From PALSA-894 sp963734185 (GTDB taxonomy: Bacteria > Pseudomonadota > Alphaproteobacteria > Rhizobiales > Xanthobacteraceae), in contig CAVTGA010000002.1 in assembly GCA_963734185.1 (NCBI GenBank), forward strand, positions 186,001-250,000: DNA of 64,000 nt. The letters run 5' to 3'. A model generated the notes under the pieces. It had not been told where the DNA came from. It did no database searches and saw nothing but the letters and a program-made list of their open reading frames with translations. Below are positions 8,262 to 16,785 of this stretch, piece by piece. The number at the start of each line of letters is the position of its first letter. Positions within the stretch are counted from its first letter, which is position 1. The translations under genes and the position numbers were made by a program.

Positions 8262-8783
8262 ATGAACGCGAACCGTCTGACGGCCGACCGCATCGGCGGC
8301 CTGATCTGGTTCGTGTTCGGCGTCGCGGTCGTCTACGGCTCCTGGACCATGGACCGGCTGGAGTCGCTCAGGATTCCGCTGTCCACCGCACCGGGCGTCG
8401 TGCCCGGATTGTACGGGCTCGCATTCATCGCGCTCGCGATGATCCTGCTGTTGCGCTCGCACCCGCCGCAGGCCGTGGCGTCGTTTGCGGCCGGCGACGA
8501 GGCCGCGGCCCCGGCCGAAGAAGGCAGCTTCCATTGGCAGCGCATCCTGACGAGCTGGGGGCTATGCGTCGTCTATGCAGCCGTGCTGCTCGGAGGCGGC
8601 CTGCCCTATTGGACGCTCACCGCCGGGTTTCTGTTCCTCCACATCCTGCTGCTTGACGATACCGAGCAGGTGCCGGCCCGGCCGACGCTGCGCCGCTTCC
8701 TGATCGCTGCCGTCATGGCGCTGTCGGTATCGACCGTCGTGTCGCTGGTCTTCCGCTACGTCTTCCTGGTCCGCCTGCCGTGA
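8262..8783 (+). CDS. TctB-type small transmembrane subunit of tripartite tricarboxylate transporter
   Basis: A 173-residue inner-membrane protein with four hydrophobic helices (about residues 11-28, 45-65, 92-112, 143-165), matching the size and layout of TctB. It forms the permease complex with TctA. The variable loop after helix 2 is rich in Ala and Glu (AGDEAAAPAEEG), as is common in the family. It lies 24 bases after tctC and 9 bases before tctA, so the three are cotranscribed. Confidence 0.88.
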   Translation: MNANRLTADRIGGLIWFVFGVAVVYGSWTMDRLESLRIPLSTAPGVVPGLYGLAFIALAMILLLRSHPPQAVASFAAGDEAAAPAEEGSFHWQRILTSWGLCVVYAAVLLGGGLPYWTLTAGFLFLHILLLDDTEQVPARPTLRRFLIAAVMALSVSTVVSLVFRYVFLVRLP

Positions 8784-8792
8784 GCACGTGAA

Positions 8793-10328
8793 ATGTTCGA
8801 CGGGCTGCTCATGTTCGGCACGGCGGTCGCGGGATATCTCAATCCGGTCTCGCTCGGCCTCGCGTTCGGCGCGACGCTGCTCGGTGTCGTTGCCGGCTGC
8901 ATGCCCGGCCTCTCCGCGACGCTGGTCATCACGCTGCTCACGACGCTGACGCTGAAGATGCAGGCCAACCAGGCGATCCTGGTGCTGGTGTGCGCCTACA
9001 ACGGCGCGATCTACGGCGGCAGCCGCACCGCGATCCTGCTCAACATCCCGGGCACGGCCGCGAATGCCGCCGCCTGCCTCGACGGCTACGCGCTGGCGCG
9101 CCAGGGCCAGGCCGGGCGCGCCATGGGCATTGCCACCACCGGCTCGGTGGTCGGCACCCTGTTCGGCCTGATCTGCCTCGCGCTGTTCACGCCCATGCTC
9201 GGCGAGATCGCGCTCAGCTTCGGGGCGTTCGAGTTCTTCTGGCTCGCGCTGCTCGGCGTGGTCACGTCCGGCAACATCGTGGCGGTCGACCCCGTGAAGG
9301 GCTGGCTCGCCGGCCTGCTCGGCCTGTTCGTCGCCGGCATCGGCCAGGAAGGCATGTACGCCTACGAGCGCTTCAGCTTCGGCAACGCCGACCTCGCCGG
9401 CGGCTTCTCGCTCATTCCGGTGCTGGTCGGCGCCTTCGGCTTCTCCGAGGTGCTGACCGTGATGAGCGAGCGCTTCGCGCGGCCGAAGATCATGGAGTTC
9501 GGCTCCGCGATCCCGCGTATCCGCGACGTGTTCCAGTACTGGCGCACCATTTTCCGCTCCGGCGTGATCGGCGTGTGGATCGGCATCCTTCCCGGCGTCG
9601 GCGAGGACATGGCGGCGTGGTCGTCCTATGCGGCGGCCAAGCGCCTGAGCAAGGAGCCGGAGAAATACGGCAAGGGCTCGATCGAAGGCCTGATGGCGGC
9701 GGAGACCGGCGACAACGCCTCGGTGCCGGGCGGCATCATCCCGGCGCTGGCGCTGGCGATTCCCGGCTCGGCGCCGTGCGCGGTGCTGCTCGCCGCCATG
9801 ATCATCCACGGCGTGCAGGCCGGACCCATGCTGATGGTGGAGAACCCGCAGTTCGTCTACGACGTCGTGGCGATGGTGCTGTTCTCCACCCTCGGCATTC
9901 TGTTCTTCGGCCTGTTCTTCATCCGCCCGCTGCTCAAGATCACCCAGATCCCGCGCTCGATCCTGATGCCGATCATCTTCGTGCTGTGCGTGATCGGCTC
10001 CTATTCGCTCGCCTCGCGGCTGTTCGACGTCTACACCATGCTCGGCTTCGGCACCTTGATCTTCATCATGCGCCGCTACGGCTATCCGGCGGCGCCGTTC
10101 GTGCTCGGACTGGTGCTCGGCGACATCCTCGACAAGAACCTGCGGCGCGGACTGGTGCTGAGCGACGGCGACCTCCTGCCGTTTCTCACGCGGCCCTTGA
10201 GCGCCCTGCTGGCGCTGCTGGTGCTATGGACCTTCCTGACCAACGTGAAGACCATCAACGACGCGATGGCGCGCGGGCGCGACGCCTTGCTCGACCGCGC
10301 CGGTGCCGCGTTGCGACGCCGGAGCTGA
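8793..10328 (+). CDS. TctA-type large transmembrane subunit of tripartite tricarboxylate transporter
   Basis: A 511-residue polytopic inner-membrane protein with the TctA signature regions: LLGVVAGCMPGLSATL in the first repeat and IGILPGVGEDMAAWSSYAAAK in the second, followed by GDNASVPGGIIPALALAIPG. These two proline-glycine re-entrant motifs mark the inverted repeats of the transporter. The length is the usual one for the family. With TctB and the binding protein it imports a carboxylated substrate in a cation-gradient-driven manner. Its place within a sugar-acid-like catabolic operon suggests that it imports the substrate of that pathway. Confidence 0.93.
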   Translation: MFDGLLMFGTAVAGYLNPVSLGLAFGATLLGVVAGCMPGLSATLVITLLTTLTLKMQANQAILVLVCAYNGAIYGGSRTAILLNIPGTAANAAACLDGYALARQGQAGRAMGIATTGSVVGTLFGLICLALFTPMLGEIALSFGAFEFFWLALLGVVTSGNIVAVDPVKGWLAGLLGLFVAGIGQEGMYAYERFSFGNADLAGGFSLIPVLVGAFGFSEVLTVMSERFARPKIMEFGSAIPRIRDVFQYWRTIFRSGVIGVWIGILPGVGEDMAAWSSYAAAKRLSKEPEKYGKGSIEGLMAAETGDNASVPGGIIPALALAIPGSAPCAVLLAAMIIHGVQAGPMLMVENPQFVYDVVAMVLFSTLGILFFGLFFIRPLLKITQIPRSILMPIIFVLCVIGSYSLASRLFDVYTMLGFGTLIFIMRRYGYPAAPFVLGLVLGDILDKNLRRGLVLSDGDLLPFLTRPLSALLALLVLWTFLTNVKTINDAMARGRDALLDRAGAALRRRS

Positions 10329-10335
10329 CCCGCGC

Positions 10336-11163
10336 ATGCGCATCTCGCTGTGCAACGAGGTCGTCGCGGAGCTGCCGTTCGAGCGCCAGTGCGCGCTCGC
10401 GGCGCAGCTCGGCTACGACGGCATCGAGATCGCGCCCTACACGCTGGCCGAAGACCCGACCCGGTTGACCGCGGCGCAGAAGGCGGCGCTGCGGCGCGCC
10501 GCGAGCGATGCCGGCATCGCGATCCCGAGCCTGCACTACCTGCTGCGCGCGCCTGCCGGACTTTCGATCACCACGGCCGACGAGGCGGTGCGCCGGCGCA
10601 CCATCGAGGTCATGCGCGCCATGTGCGCGCTTGCCGCCGAGCTCGGCGCGCGTGTCCTGGTCCACGGCTCGCCCGACCAGCGCGTGCTGATGCCTGGCGA
10701 CGAAGCGGACGGCCGCAAGCGCGGCATCGATTGCTTTGCCGCCGCCGCCCAAGCTGCAACGGACGCGCAGGTCGTCTACTGCATCGAGCCGCTGTCGCGT
10801 CAGCAGACCGCGTTCGTCAATACGGTCGCCGAAGCTGCCGAGATCGTGCGCGCCATCGGCGCGCCGGCGCTGCGCACCATGATCGACTGCTCGGCCGCGG
10901 GCCAGATGGAGGTCGAACCGGTCGCCGACCTCATCCGTCGCTGGCTGCCCACGGGCATGATCGGCCATATGCATTTCAACGATCCCAACCGGCGCGGCCC
11001 GGGCGAAGGCGCGCTCAAGTTCGCGCCGATCCTCCGCGCCCTGCGCGACGGCGGCTATCCGGGCGACGCCGCGATCGAGCCGTTCGACTACATTCCGGAC
11101 GGACCGACCTGCGCGGCGCGCGCCATCGGCTACATCCGCGGTATCCTCGAGACTCTGCCATGA
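10336..11163 (+). CDS. sugar phosphate isomerase/epimerase family TIM-barrel protein
   Basis: A 275-residue AP-endonuclease-2-like TIM barrel (xylose-isomerase-like fold), the class that includes hydroxypyruvate isomerase, D-tagatose epimerase and inosose dehydratase. Features visible are GYDGIEIAPY at strand 2, HGSPDQR, CIEPLSR (strand 5 Glu), MIDCSAAG (strand 6 Asp), GHMHFNDP (His at strand 7) and AIEPFDY (Glu at strand 8). The Glu, Asp, His and Glu set fits a divalent metal site. It starts seven bases after tctA and overlaps the next gene by four bases. The substrate is unknown. Confidence 0.86.
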   Translation: MRISLCNEVVAELPFERQCALAAQLGYDGIEIAPYTLAEDPTRLTAAQKAALRRAASDAGIAIPSLHYLLRAPAGLSITTADEAVRRRTIEVMRAMCALAAELGARVLVHGSPDQRVLMPGDEADGRKRGIDCFAAAAQAATDAQVVYCIEPLSRQQTAFVNTVAEAAEIVRAIGAPALRTMIDCSAAGQMEVEPVADLIRRWLPTGMIGHMHFNDPNRRGPGEGALKFAPILRALRDGGYPGDAAIEPFDYIPDGPTCAARAIGYIRGILETLP

Positions 11164-12587
11164 CGTCCAATGCGCCCCACCTTCGCCTGATCGAGGCGCG
11201 CTTCCACGAGCGGCCGGTCAGGCTGCGGCTGCCGTTCCGCTTCGGCGTCGTCACCTTGACAGCGGCGCCGCAGGTGTTCGTGCGCGCGCGCATCCGCCTC
11301 GCCGACGGACGCGAGGGTGAGGGCGTGTCGGCCGAGCTGCTGGCGCCGAAATGGTTCGACAAGTCGCCGGACCTCTCGAACGAAGACAACTTCGACCAGT
11401 TGCGCGGTTCGCTCGCCCTCGCGCGCCAGCACCTGCTTGGCGCCGGCAGCGGCACGGCCTTCGGCCTCTCCGCCGCGGTCGAGGGGGCGCACCACGCGAG
11501 CTGCGCGGCAGGCAATCTCAACGGGCTGATCGCTTCGTTCGGCCTCGCGCTGCTCGATCGCGCGATCATCGACGCACTCGGCCGCATCGAGAACGCCTCG
11601 GTGTTTGCGCTGGTAAGCGCAAACCAGCTCGGTCTCGATGCCACGACGGCGCCCGACCTTGCCGGCTTCAACATGACCCGTTTCCTGAGCTGGCTGGGGC
11701 CGGTCGCGACGCTCGCAGCGCGCCACACCGTCGGACTCGTGGATGCGCTGACGCGCGCCGAGACCGAGGGCAGGCGTATCGACGACGGTCTGCCCGAGAG
11801 CCTGGAGGAGGCGATCGCCACCTATGGCCATCGCTACTTCAAGCTCAAGGTCGGCGGCAACATCGAAGCCGACGTCGAACGGCTGATCCGTATCGCCGAC
11901 GTGCTCGATCGCACCGATCGGCCGTACCGCTCGACGCTCGACGGCAACGAACAATATGCGGAAATCGGCGCCGTGATCGAGCTGTGGAAACGCGTCGGCG
12001 CCGAGCCGCGCCTTGCGCGCCTGAAATCGTCGCTGCGGCTGATCGAGCAGCCGATCGCGCGCTCGCACGCGCTGTCCGAGCCGGTGCATGCGCTCGCGGC
12101 GGAAATCCTGATGGAGGTCGATGAGTCCGACTCCGACATCGGCGTCTTCCCGCGCGCCCGTGCGCTCGGCTACCGCGGCATCTCGTCGAAATCGTGCAAG
12201 GGCTTCTATCGCGCGCTGATCAACTACGCTCGCGTGTTGCAATGGAACACGGAGGAAGGCGCCGCGCGCTATTTCATGTCGGCCGAGGACCTCACCACCC
12301 AGGCCGGCGTCGCGGTGCAGCAGGACCTCGCGCTCGCGAGCCTGATCGCCGCCGCGCACGTCGAGCGCAACGGCCATCATTACGTCGACGGGATGGCCGG
12401 CGCGCCGCAAGCCGAGCAGGACGCGTTCCTCGCCGCCCATCCCGACCTCTATGCGCGTGCGCCGGACGGCCGCGCGCGCTTGAAGATCACCGATGGCATG
12501 CTGGCGCTCGGCTCGCTCGAGACGCCGGGATTGGGAGTCGGGCCGATGCCGGACTTCGCTGCAATGACCGCGAGTCCCATGCGATGA
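11160..12587 (+). CDS. mandelate racemase/muconate-lactonizing-enzyme-like enolase superfamily protein
   Basis: A 475-residue protein, longer than the usual 370-400 of the superfamily. The barrel carries the KxK base motif (FKLKVGG, Lys228 and Lys230) and candidate metal ligands in STLDGNEQY, RLIEQPIA and MEVDESDSD. These residues abstract a proton next to a carboxylate and stabilise the enolate on Mg2+. Its start codon lies in the stop of the preceding isomerase gene. The extra length is mostly in the N-terminal capping domain (residues 60-125) and between 140 and 215. Dehydration or epimerisation of a sugar acid is plausible given the operon, but the reaction cannot be assigned. Confidence 0.83.
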   Translation: MTSNAPHLRLIEARFHERPVRLRLPFRFGVVTLTAAPQVFVRARIRLADGREGEGVSAELLAPKWFDKSPDLSNEDNFDQLRGSLALARQHLLGAGSGTAFGLSAAVEGAHHASCAAGNLNGLIASFGLALLDRAIIDALGRIENASVFALVSANQLGLDATTAPDLAGFNMTRFLSWLGPVATLAARHTVGLVDALTRAETEGRRIDDGLPESLEEAIATYGHRYFKLKVGGNIEADVERLIRIADVLDRTDRPYRSTLDGNEQYAEIGAVIELWKRVGAEPRLARLKSSLRLIEQPIARSHALSEPVHALAAEILMEVDESDSDIGVFPRARALGYRGISSKSCKGFYRALINYARVLQWNTEEGAARYFMSAEDLTTQAGVAVQQDLALASLIAAAHVERNGHHYVDGMAGAPQAEQDAFLAAHPDLYARAPDGRARLKITDGMLALGSLETPGLGVGPMPDFAAMTASPMR

Positions 12588-13408
12588 AGACCGACGGCCT
12601 CTCGATCAATCTCGCCACCGTGCGCGAGCAATGGAATTTCCGCGACGCGGTGGAAGCGTGCGTGCGCCACGGCATCAAGGCGATCTCGCCGTGGCGCGAC
12701 CAGGTCCAGGCGGTGGGCGTCAAGGAAGCCGCGGCGATCATCCAGGCGAACGGCCTGCAGGTGACCGGCTATTGCCGCGGCGGGCTGTTTCCCGCCGCCG
12801 ACGCCGCAGGACGCCGGGCCGCGATCGACGACAACAAGCGCATGATCGACGAGGCCGCGGCGCTCGGCGCCGACTGCCTGGTGCTGATCGGCGGCGGCAT
12901 GCCGCAGGGCTCGCGCGACCTTTCCGGCGCGCGTGCCATGTTCGCCGACGGCATGGCGGCGGTGCTGCCGCATGCGCGCGCCGCGCGGGTGCCGCTCGCG
13001 ATCGAGCCGCTGCATCCGATGTACGCGGCCGATCGCGGCTGCATCTCGCTGCTCTCGGAAGCGCTCGACTTGTGCGATGCGCTCGGCAAGGGCGCCGGCG
13101 TCGCGGTCGACGTCTATCACCTCTGGTGGGATCCCGATCTGCCGCGCCAGATCGCGCGCGCCGCTACGGGTCAGCGCATCCTCGCGCATCACATCTGCGA
13201 CTGGCTGGTGCCGACCAGGGACCTGCTGCTCGATCGCGGCATGATGGGAGACGGCGTGATCGACCTCAAAGCCATCCGCCGCATGGTGGAGGAGGCGGGA
13301 TTCCACGGGGCGCAGGAGGTGGAAATCTTCTCGGCGCAGCATTGGTGGAAGCGCCCGGGCGACGAAGTGCTGAGGACCTGCATCGAGCGCTACAACACCG
13401 TTTGTTGA
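12584..13408 (+). CDS. second sugar phosphate isomerase/epimerase family TIM-barrel protein
   Basis: A 274-residue xylose-isomerase-like TIM barrel, coupled to the preceding enzyme by a four-base overlap (ATGA). It shows the strand-5 motif AIEPLHP (metal Glu), the strand-6 motif VAVDVYHLWWDP (Asp and His) and a C-terminal QEVEIFS Glu. It resembles the other barrel at 10336 only in fold, so the two probably do different steps. It is the last gene of the operon and ends three bases before the convergent YqjE gene. Members are isomerases or dehydratases of polyols and keto sugars. Confidence 0.85.
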   Translation: MKTDGLSINLATVREQWNFRDAVEACVRHGIKAISPWRDQVQAVGVKEAAAIIQANGLQVTGYCRGGLFPAADAAGRRAAIDDNKRMIDEAAALGADCLVLIGGGMPQGSRDLSGARAMFADGMAAVLPHARAARVPLAIEPLHPMYAADRGCISLLSEALDLCDALGKGAGVAVDVYHLWWDPDLPRQIARAATGQRILAHHICDWLVPTRDLLLDRGMMGDGVIDLKAIRRMVEEAGFHGAQEVEIFSAQHWWKRPGDEVLRTCIERYNTVC

Positions 13409-13411
13409 GCC

Positions 13412-13861
13412 TTACTCGGCTGGCTCCCCGGCGGGCTCGTCGGCCGGCACGTCCGCCTCGCGCGTCAGCAGCCACCCCAGCGCCGCCGAGCCGACCAGCG
13501 CCAGCGCCAATCCGCGATGGCGCGACATCATGCGCAGCGCCTGCAGGCCGAGCGAGATGGTGGCCGGATCGAGCCATGCCGCCTTCGCCCGGGCGCGGGC
13601 GCGCTCTTCCGCCTCCAGCCGCGCCCGTTTTCGCGCGCTAATGAGCATGACGAACGCGACGATCGCGATCACGGCGAAGCATCCGGCCGCCACCAGGCAG
13701 GCGACGATGCCGCCATAGAGCGAGGCGATCCAGATCAGCAGCGCCGCGAAGCCGAACACGGCGGCGACCACGAGGGCGAAGCCGCCGAGCGCGGTCCACA
13801 CCAACGATGCCATCAGCTCGCGGTATTTCGCCTCGATCGGCGCCAGCAGATGCGCGAACAC
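13412..13861 (-). CDS. YqjE-like phage-holin-family/DUF1469 membrane protein
   Basis: About 149 residues if translation begins at the GTG at 13861, which has AGGAGG five bases upstream. Two adjacent hydrophobic helices (LVWTALGGFALVVAAVFGFA and GGIVACLVAAGCFAVIAI) followed by a basic helix RKRARLEAEERARARAK match the DUF1469/YqjE group. A third short hydrophobic segment lies near the C terminus (LALALVGSAALGWLL). In enterobacteria and rhizobia such proteins sit next to YqjD/DUF883 proteins, as here. The function is unclear; they are stress-induced envelope proteins. The C terminus is acidic and proline-rich. Confidence 0.72.
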   Translation of the reverse strand: MFAHLLAPIEAKYRELMASLVWTALGGFALVVAAVFGFAALLIWIASLYGGIVACLVAAGCFAVIAIVAFVMLISARKRARLEAEERARARAKAAWLDPATISLGLQALRMMSRHRGLALALVGSAALGWLLTREADVPADEPAGEPAE

Positions 13862-13875
13862 TCGCGCCTCCTGGG

Positions 13876-14220
13876 TTAGCGCCGCCAGGCCGCGCCGAGC
13901 AGGAAGCCGATGCCGGCGACCATGGCCAGCGTCGCGTAGGGCCGGCGCTCGAGCGAGTCCTCGATCGCCTCGCCGACCGTGTCGGCGACGTCGCGCACCG
14001 CATCGATCGCCTCGCGGCCCTGGTCCGAGGCGTCGGAGATGACGCTGTCCACCTTGGACTTGGCGCGATTCATCTGGCGGTTGACCTGTCGGGTGACGAG
14101 GTTGCCGACCTGCTGGGTCAATTTCGCGATGTCGTCGCGCAAGGTCTCGAGCTGCTCCTCGATGTCGGCGCCGTTGCCCTTGGCGGTCGAATCCCTGGGG
14201 GTCGCGGCGGTTGCGGCCAT
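13876..14220 (-). CDS. DUF883 (ElaB/YqjD-like) membrane-anchored protein
   Basis: A 114-residue protein with a long amphipathic alpha-helical part (LETLRDDIAKLTQQVGNLV, then a basic stretch and DAVRDVADTVGEAIEDSL) and one C-terminal membrane helix ending GFLLGAAWRR. This is the layout of ElaB/YqjD proteins, which bind ribosomes at the inner membrane in stationary phase in E. coli. The ATG at 14220 is preferred over one at 14235 because GGAGGG lies at the right distance upstream. It is 14 bases upstream of the YqjE-like gene, so the two form an operon. Confidence 0.78.
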   Translation of the reverse strand: MAATAATPRDSTAKGNGADIEEQLETLRDDIAKLTQQVGNLVTRQVNRQMNRAKSKVDSVISDASDQGREAIDAVRDVADTVGEAIEDSLERRPYATLAMVAGIGFLLGAAWRR

Positions 14221-14288
14221 GGCAAATCCCTCCATCACGAACGTGTGTGGGCTGATAACGTGGATGGAACCGGAAAGTTCCATTGACG

Positions 14289-15380
14289 CTAGCCCGGCAG
14301 GCTCGGCTCATCGCGCGGCATCAGGTGGCTCAGCACCACGAAAGACACGATCAGCAGCGGCACGGCCAGGAACGCCCCGATCGGCCCCCACAGCCAGGTC
14401 CAGAACGCGAGCGCGAGGAAGACCGGCAGCGCGCCGAGGGTGAGGTGCCGGCCGACGATGCTCGGCGTGATGAGGTGGCCTTCGACGGTCGCGAACGCCA
14501 CGAACAGGGCCGGCCCGAGCAGGGCGTGGCCGAGCGAGGGCGAGGCGACCAGGCCGACGCCGGTCAAGATCGCGACGAAGATGCCGGGTCCGATATAGGG
14601 CACGTAGTTGAGCAGGAAGGCGAGCAGTCCGAAGGTCAGCGGATTGGGAAATCCGACGAGATACAACATGACGGCGGTGAACGTCCCGACGCCGAGGTTG
14701 ATCAACGTCACCATGCCGACGTAGGTGATCAGGCTTCCCTCGACGTCGTTCCAGATGCGCAGCATCGCCAGCCGCGAGTCGCGCGTGCGGAACCAGACCA
14801 CGGCCTTCTGGCGCAGGTACTCGTAGCTGACGAGAAAGAACAGCAGCGTGCCGAAGAAGATGAGGAACTGGCTGACCGCGGGCGTCAGCACGAGCAAAAC
14901 CTCGCCGATGATGTCGGTGGTATTCTTTTCCACCGCGACCGCGGGCGCCGCGCCGCTCAGGCCCGACACCGCGGTCTTCAATTCGCGCAACGCCGCCAAC
15001 GGGACGTCGAACACGCGCAGCTTGTCCTTCACCGCCGTGCCGATCTCGGGCGCGCGGTTGATCCACTCGGCCACCGGGGCGGCGAACAGCGACACCAGCG
15101 CGGACGCCAGTGCCGCGACGAGGACGACGATCGCCAGCGCCGACACCGCCGTGGGCACCCGATAGGCCGTGAGGCGCCGCACCACCGGGCTGAGCGTGAT
15201 GCCGATGATGAGCGCGGCGGCCACCGGCATCACCAGCGATCGAGAGAAATAAAGCGCCGCGATCGCCGCCATGCCGAACAGGCCGATGACGGAGACCTGC
15301 GCGGCGATCCGCCAGAGATCCTGGGGCGGCTCGGGCGCATCGGTCTCGGCGCGCAGCTTGGGCAGCGGGGTGACGGCCAT
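14289..15380 (-). CDS. AI-2E family transporter (PerM-like permease)
   Basis: A 363-residue inner-membrane protein with the eight-helix pattern of the AI-2E/PerM/TqsA family: two N-terminal helices (residues 26-60), a helix near 77-100, a long soluble linker (about 105-165), and a C-terminal block that includes the conserved LLAFLLNYVPYIGPGIF and the closing AFLAVPLLIV. Some members export autoinducer-2, others move cations. No quorum-sensing gene is nearby, so the substrate is open. The start was placed at the ATG before AVTPLPKLR; reading on upstream goes into a repeat region. Confidence 0.85.
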   Translation of the reverse strand: MAVTPLPKLRAETDAPEPPQDLWRIAAQVSVIGLFGMAAIAALYFSRSLVMPVAAALIIGITLSPVVRRLTAYRVPTAVSALAIVVLVAALASALVSLFAAPVAEWINRAPEIGTAVKDKLRVFDVPLAALRELKTAVSGLSGAAPAVAVEKNTTDIIGEVLLVLTPAVSQFLIFFGTLLFFLVSYEYLRQKAVVWFRTRDSRLAMLRIWNDVEGSLITYVGMVTLINLGVGTFTAVMLYLVGFPNPLTFGLLAFLLNYVPYIGPGIFVAILTGVGLVASPSLGHALLGPALFVAFATVEGHLITPSIVGRHLTLGALPVFLALAFWTWLWGPIGAFLAVPLLIVSFVVLSHLMPRDEPSLPG

Positions 15381-15477
15381 CGGTCTCGCGTTCTGGTCGG
15401 AGGAGGCGCCGGTGCGGCCGCCCAGGCGAGATAACGCGGGGGGCCGGGTTTGGTTGCGGGGGTGCACTGAACGTCCC

Positions 15478-15715
15478 GCGCGGTCCCCTCGCCCCGCGAA
15501 GCCCGCCGTCGCCAAGGCTATGGCGGGCTTGCGCAACTCGCCCGCCGAAGCGCAGCGAAGGCGGGAGCGGGGAGAGGGTGCCGAGGACCGCAGGTCCGAG
15601 GCGGGAGAGGGGCTTCTCGGCAGCGCACAGCCCCTCTCCCGCCTCACTCGCTGACGCTCGTTCGGCACCCTCTCCCGCAAGCGGGAGAGGGGAACGCGCG
15701 GCTCGCTCAGCGCTC
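15478..15715. repeat. large palindromic intergenic repeat (CTCCCGC... family)
   Basis: Several pairs of complementary arms are nested here: CCCCTCTCCCGC with GCGGGAGAGGGG, GGGAGAGGGTGCCGA with TCGGCACCCTCTCCC, and two GCCCGCC/GGCGGGC-type arms. A short version with the same arms occurs inside a coding gene at about 53074-53122. It fills the gap between the AI-2E gene and the small gene at 15780. Confidence 0.75.
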
Positions 15716-15779
15716 AATCCCGATTCACTTGTCAAACAGCCCGCGCGGCGCGTGATGCGCCGCGCCTTCGCAACATCGC

Positions 15780-16094
15780 TCACGCGCGCCGCGCGCGCGG
15801 CTTGGCCGGCTCCGCTGTCGGGCCAAAGCTGCTCTCGACCAGGCGTGTGCGGTCGGCCAGGGGGGCGGTTTCCATCTGCTTCAGCGCCGCGTCCAGCTCG
15901 GCGGCGCCGCGGCGCTCCCACGCGTCGAAGCAGGCCATCCCATCGCCGCGGCAGGCGCGGGCCTTGCGGCAGGCGGCGCGGCCGCAGCGGTCGAACAGGC
16001 GCAGCGCATCGCATTGTGCGCGCAGCTCCGGACGCTCCGCGCGGAGCTCCTCTTCCGTACTCGCATCGATGAGGGTGGGGTGGTTGGTGGACAT
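15780..16094 (-). CDS. small conserved hypothetical protein
   Basis: A 104-residue soluble protein with no known domain that I can name. An acidic N-terminal half (STEEELRAERPELRAQCDAL) is followed by four cysteines in a compact arrangement (CGRAACRKARACRG then ACFDAW) and a basic Pro-rich end. The cysteine spacing could suit a metal or disulfide site, which is inference. The codon use looks like that of neighbouring genes, and the frame is not explained by a gene on the other strand, so I accept it as real. Confidence 0.55.
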   Translation of the reverse strand: MSTNHPTLIDASTEEELRAERPELRAQCDALRLFDRCGRAACRKARACRGDGMACFDAWERRGAAELDAALKQMETAPLADRTRLVESSFGPTAEPAKPRARRA

Positions 16095-16685
16095 GCTGGC
16101 GCCTGTGAAAATGGTTGGTCGTGCCCGCGGCGCGGCTGCGCCCGGGGGGTGGGAGCAATGTCGCTCCCGAAGCGAGGGGAGCGAAGCGCCGGGAAGCGCT
16201 GGTGCGGATACGCCGCACCTGGTGGTCCGCCTCGCGGTAGGACCCATCTCCGGAGCGCCGGAGGATGACCGGCCAATGACGCAGGCCGGCGCGCCTCTCG
16301 GCGCTTCGCCGCGGATTTATCGAGCCCGAGTCACGCTTTTCGGAAGAGTTGTGCTCTTCGCTGATCAGCCAGCTCCTGGCGGGTGGTCTTAGTGCCCTCC
16401 GGTGACGCTCTCGGGTCGCCCGAGTGCGGGGTCGTGACTCCCGCCCGCAGGGACCGCATCCTGATCCTGCCTTGAAGGCACCCCTAGAAAGCACCCCTCA
16501 TGGGACCAGGACGGGCCTATGATGGTTGATCAGAATCAAAGATCAACCGGTATCGGCCCCCATGCTCAAGGCGCGGTTTCCACCGTCGCTAAAATTGCGC
16601 GCAGCGGGCGCACATTACGGCCGATGATGAGGTCGCTCGCCGCGGGGGATTTCGCCGATGTCTTGGGCATCCTTGTAGGGGTGCG
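16095..16685. other. intergenic stretch with strong hairpins, possible non-coding RNA
   Basis: No convincing gene is seen over about 590 bp. Stable hairpins are present: CTCGGG-TCG-CCCGAG at about 16410-16424, a CGGGGTC/CTCCCG arm pair at about 16428-16445, and GGTTGATC/GATCAACC at 16523-16547. The segment 16310-16480 looks structured enough to be an RNA gene, but I cannot match it to 6S, SRP, RNase P or tmRNA with confidence. Confidence 0.3.
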
Positions 16686-16752
16686 CGTGGGCAAAGGCGC
16701 GCGACAGTCGTGCCTATCCTGATCGGCCAGCGCCGCGCCTTTGCCCACCCTA
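16683..16752. repeat. inverted repeat with GTGGGCAAAGGCGCG arms
   Basis: The arm GTGGGCAAAGGCGCG at 16688-16702 is matched by CGCGCCTTTGCCCAC at about 16734-16748, giving a 15 bp stem around a loop of some 30 bases. A related longer element with arms GGGCGGGCAAAG and CTTTGCCCGCCC lies at 39154-39306. Confidence 0.75.
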
Positions 16753-16785
16753 CCGCACGTCACCGTCCGCGCTGGTTGCGCCTGA

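Noticed and set aside
8562..9809. 415-codon minus-strand frame opposite tctA
   Set aside because: It mirrors the codon pattern of the real tctA gene on the plus strand; its product is low-complexity and rich in His, Asp, Gln and Arg.
16410..16460. Possible SRP or RNase P RNA
   Set aside because: Hairpins are present, but the conserved cores of those RNAs were not found, so only a generic structured segment is reported.
14308..16494. 728-codon minus-strand frame spanning the AI-2E gene, repeat and hypothetical gene
   Set aside because: It runs through a repeat and out of frame with two real genes; no coherent protein family.
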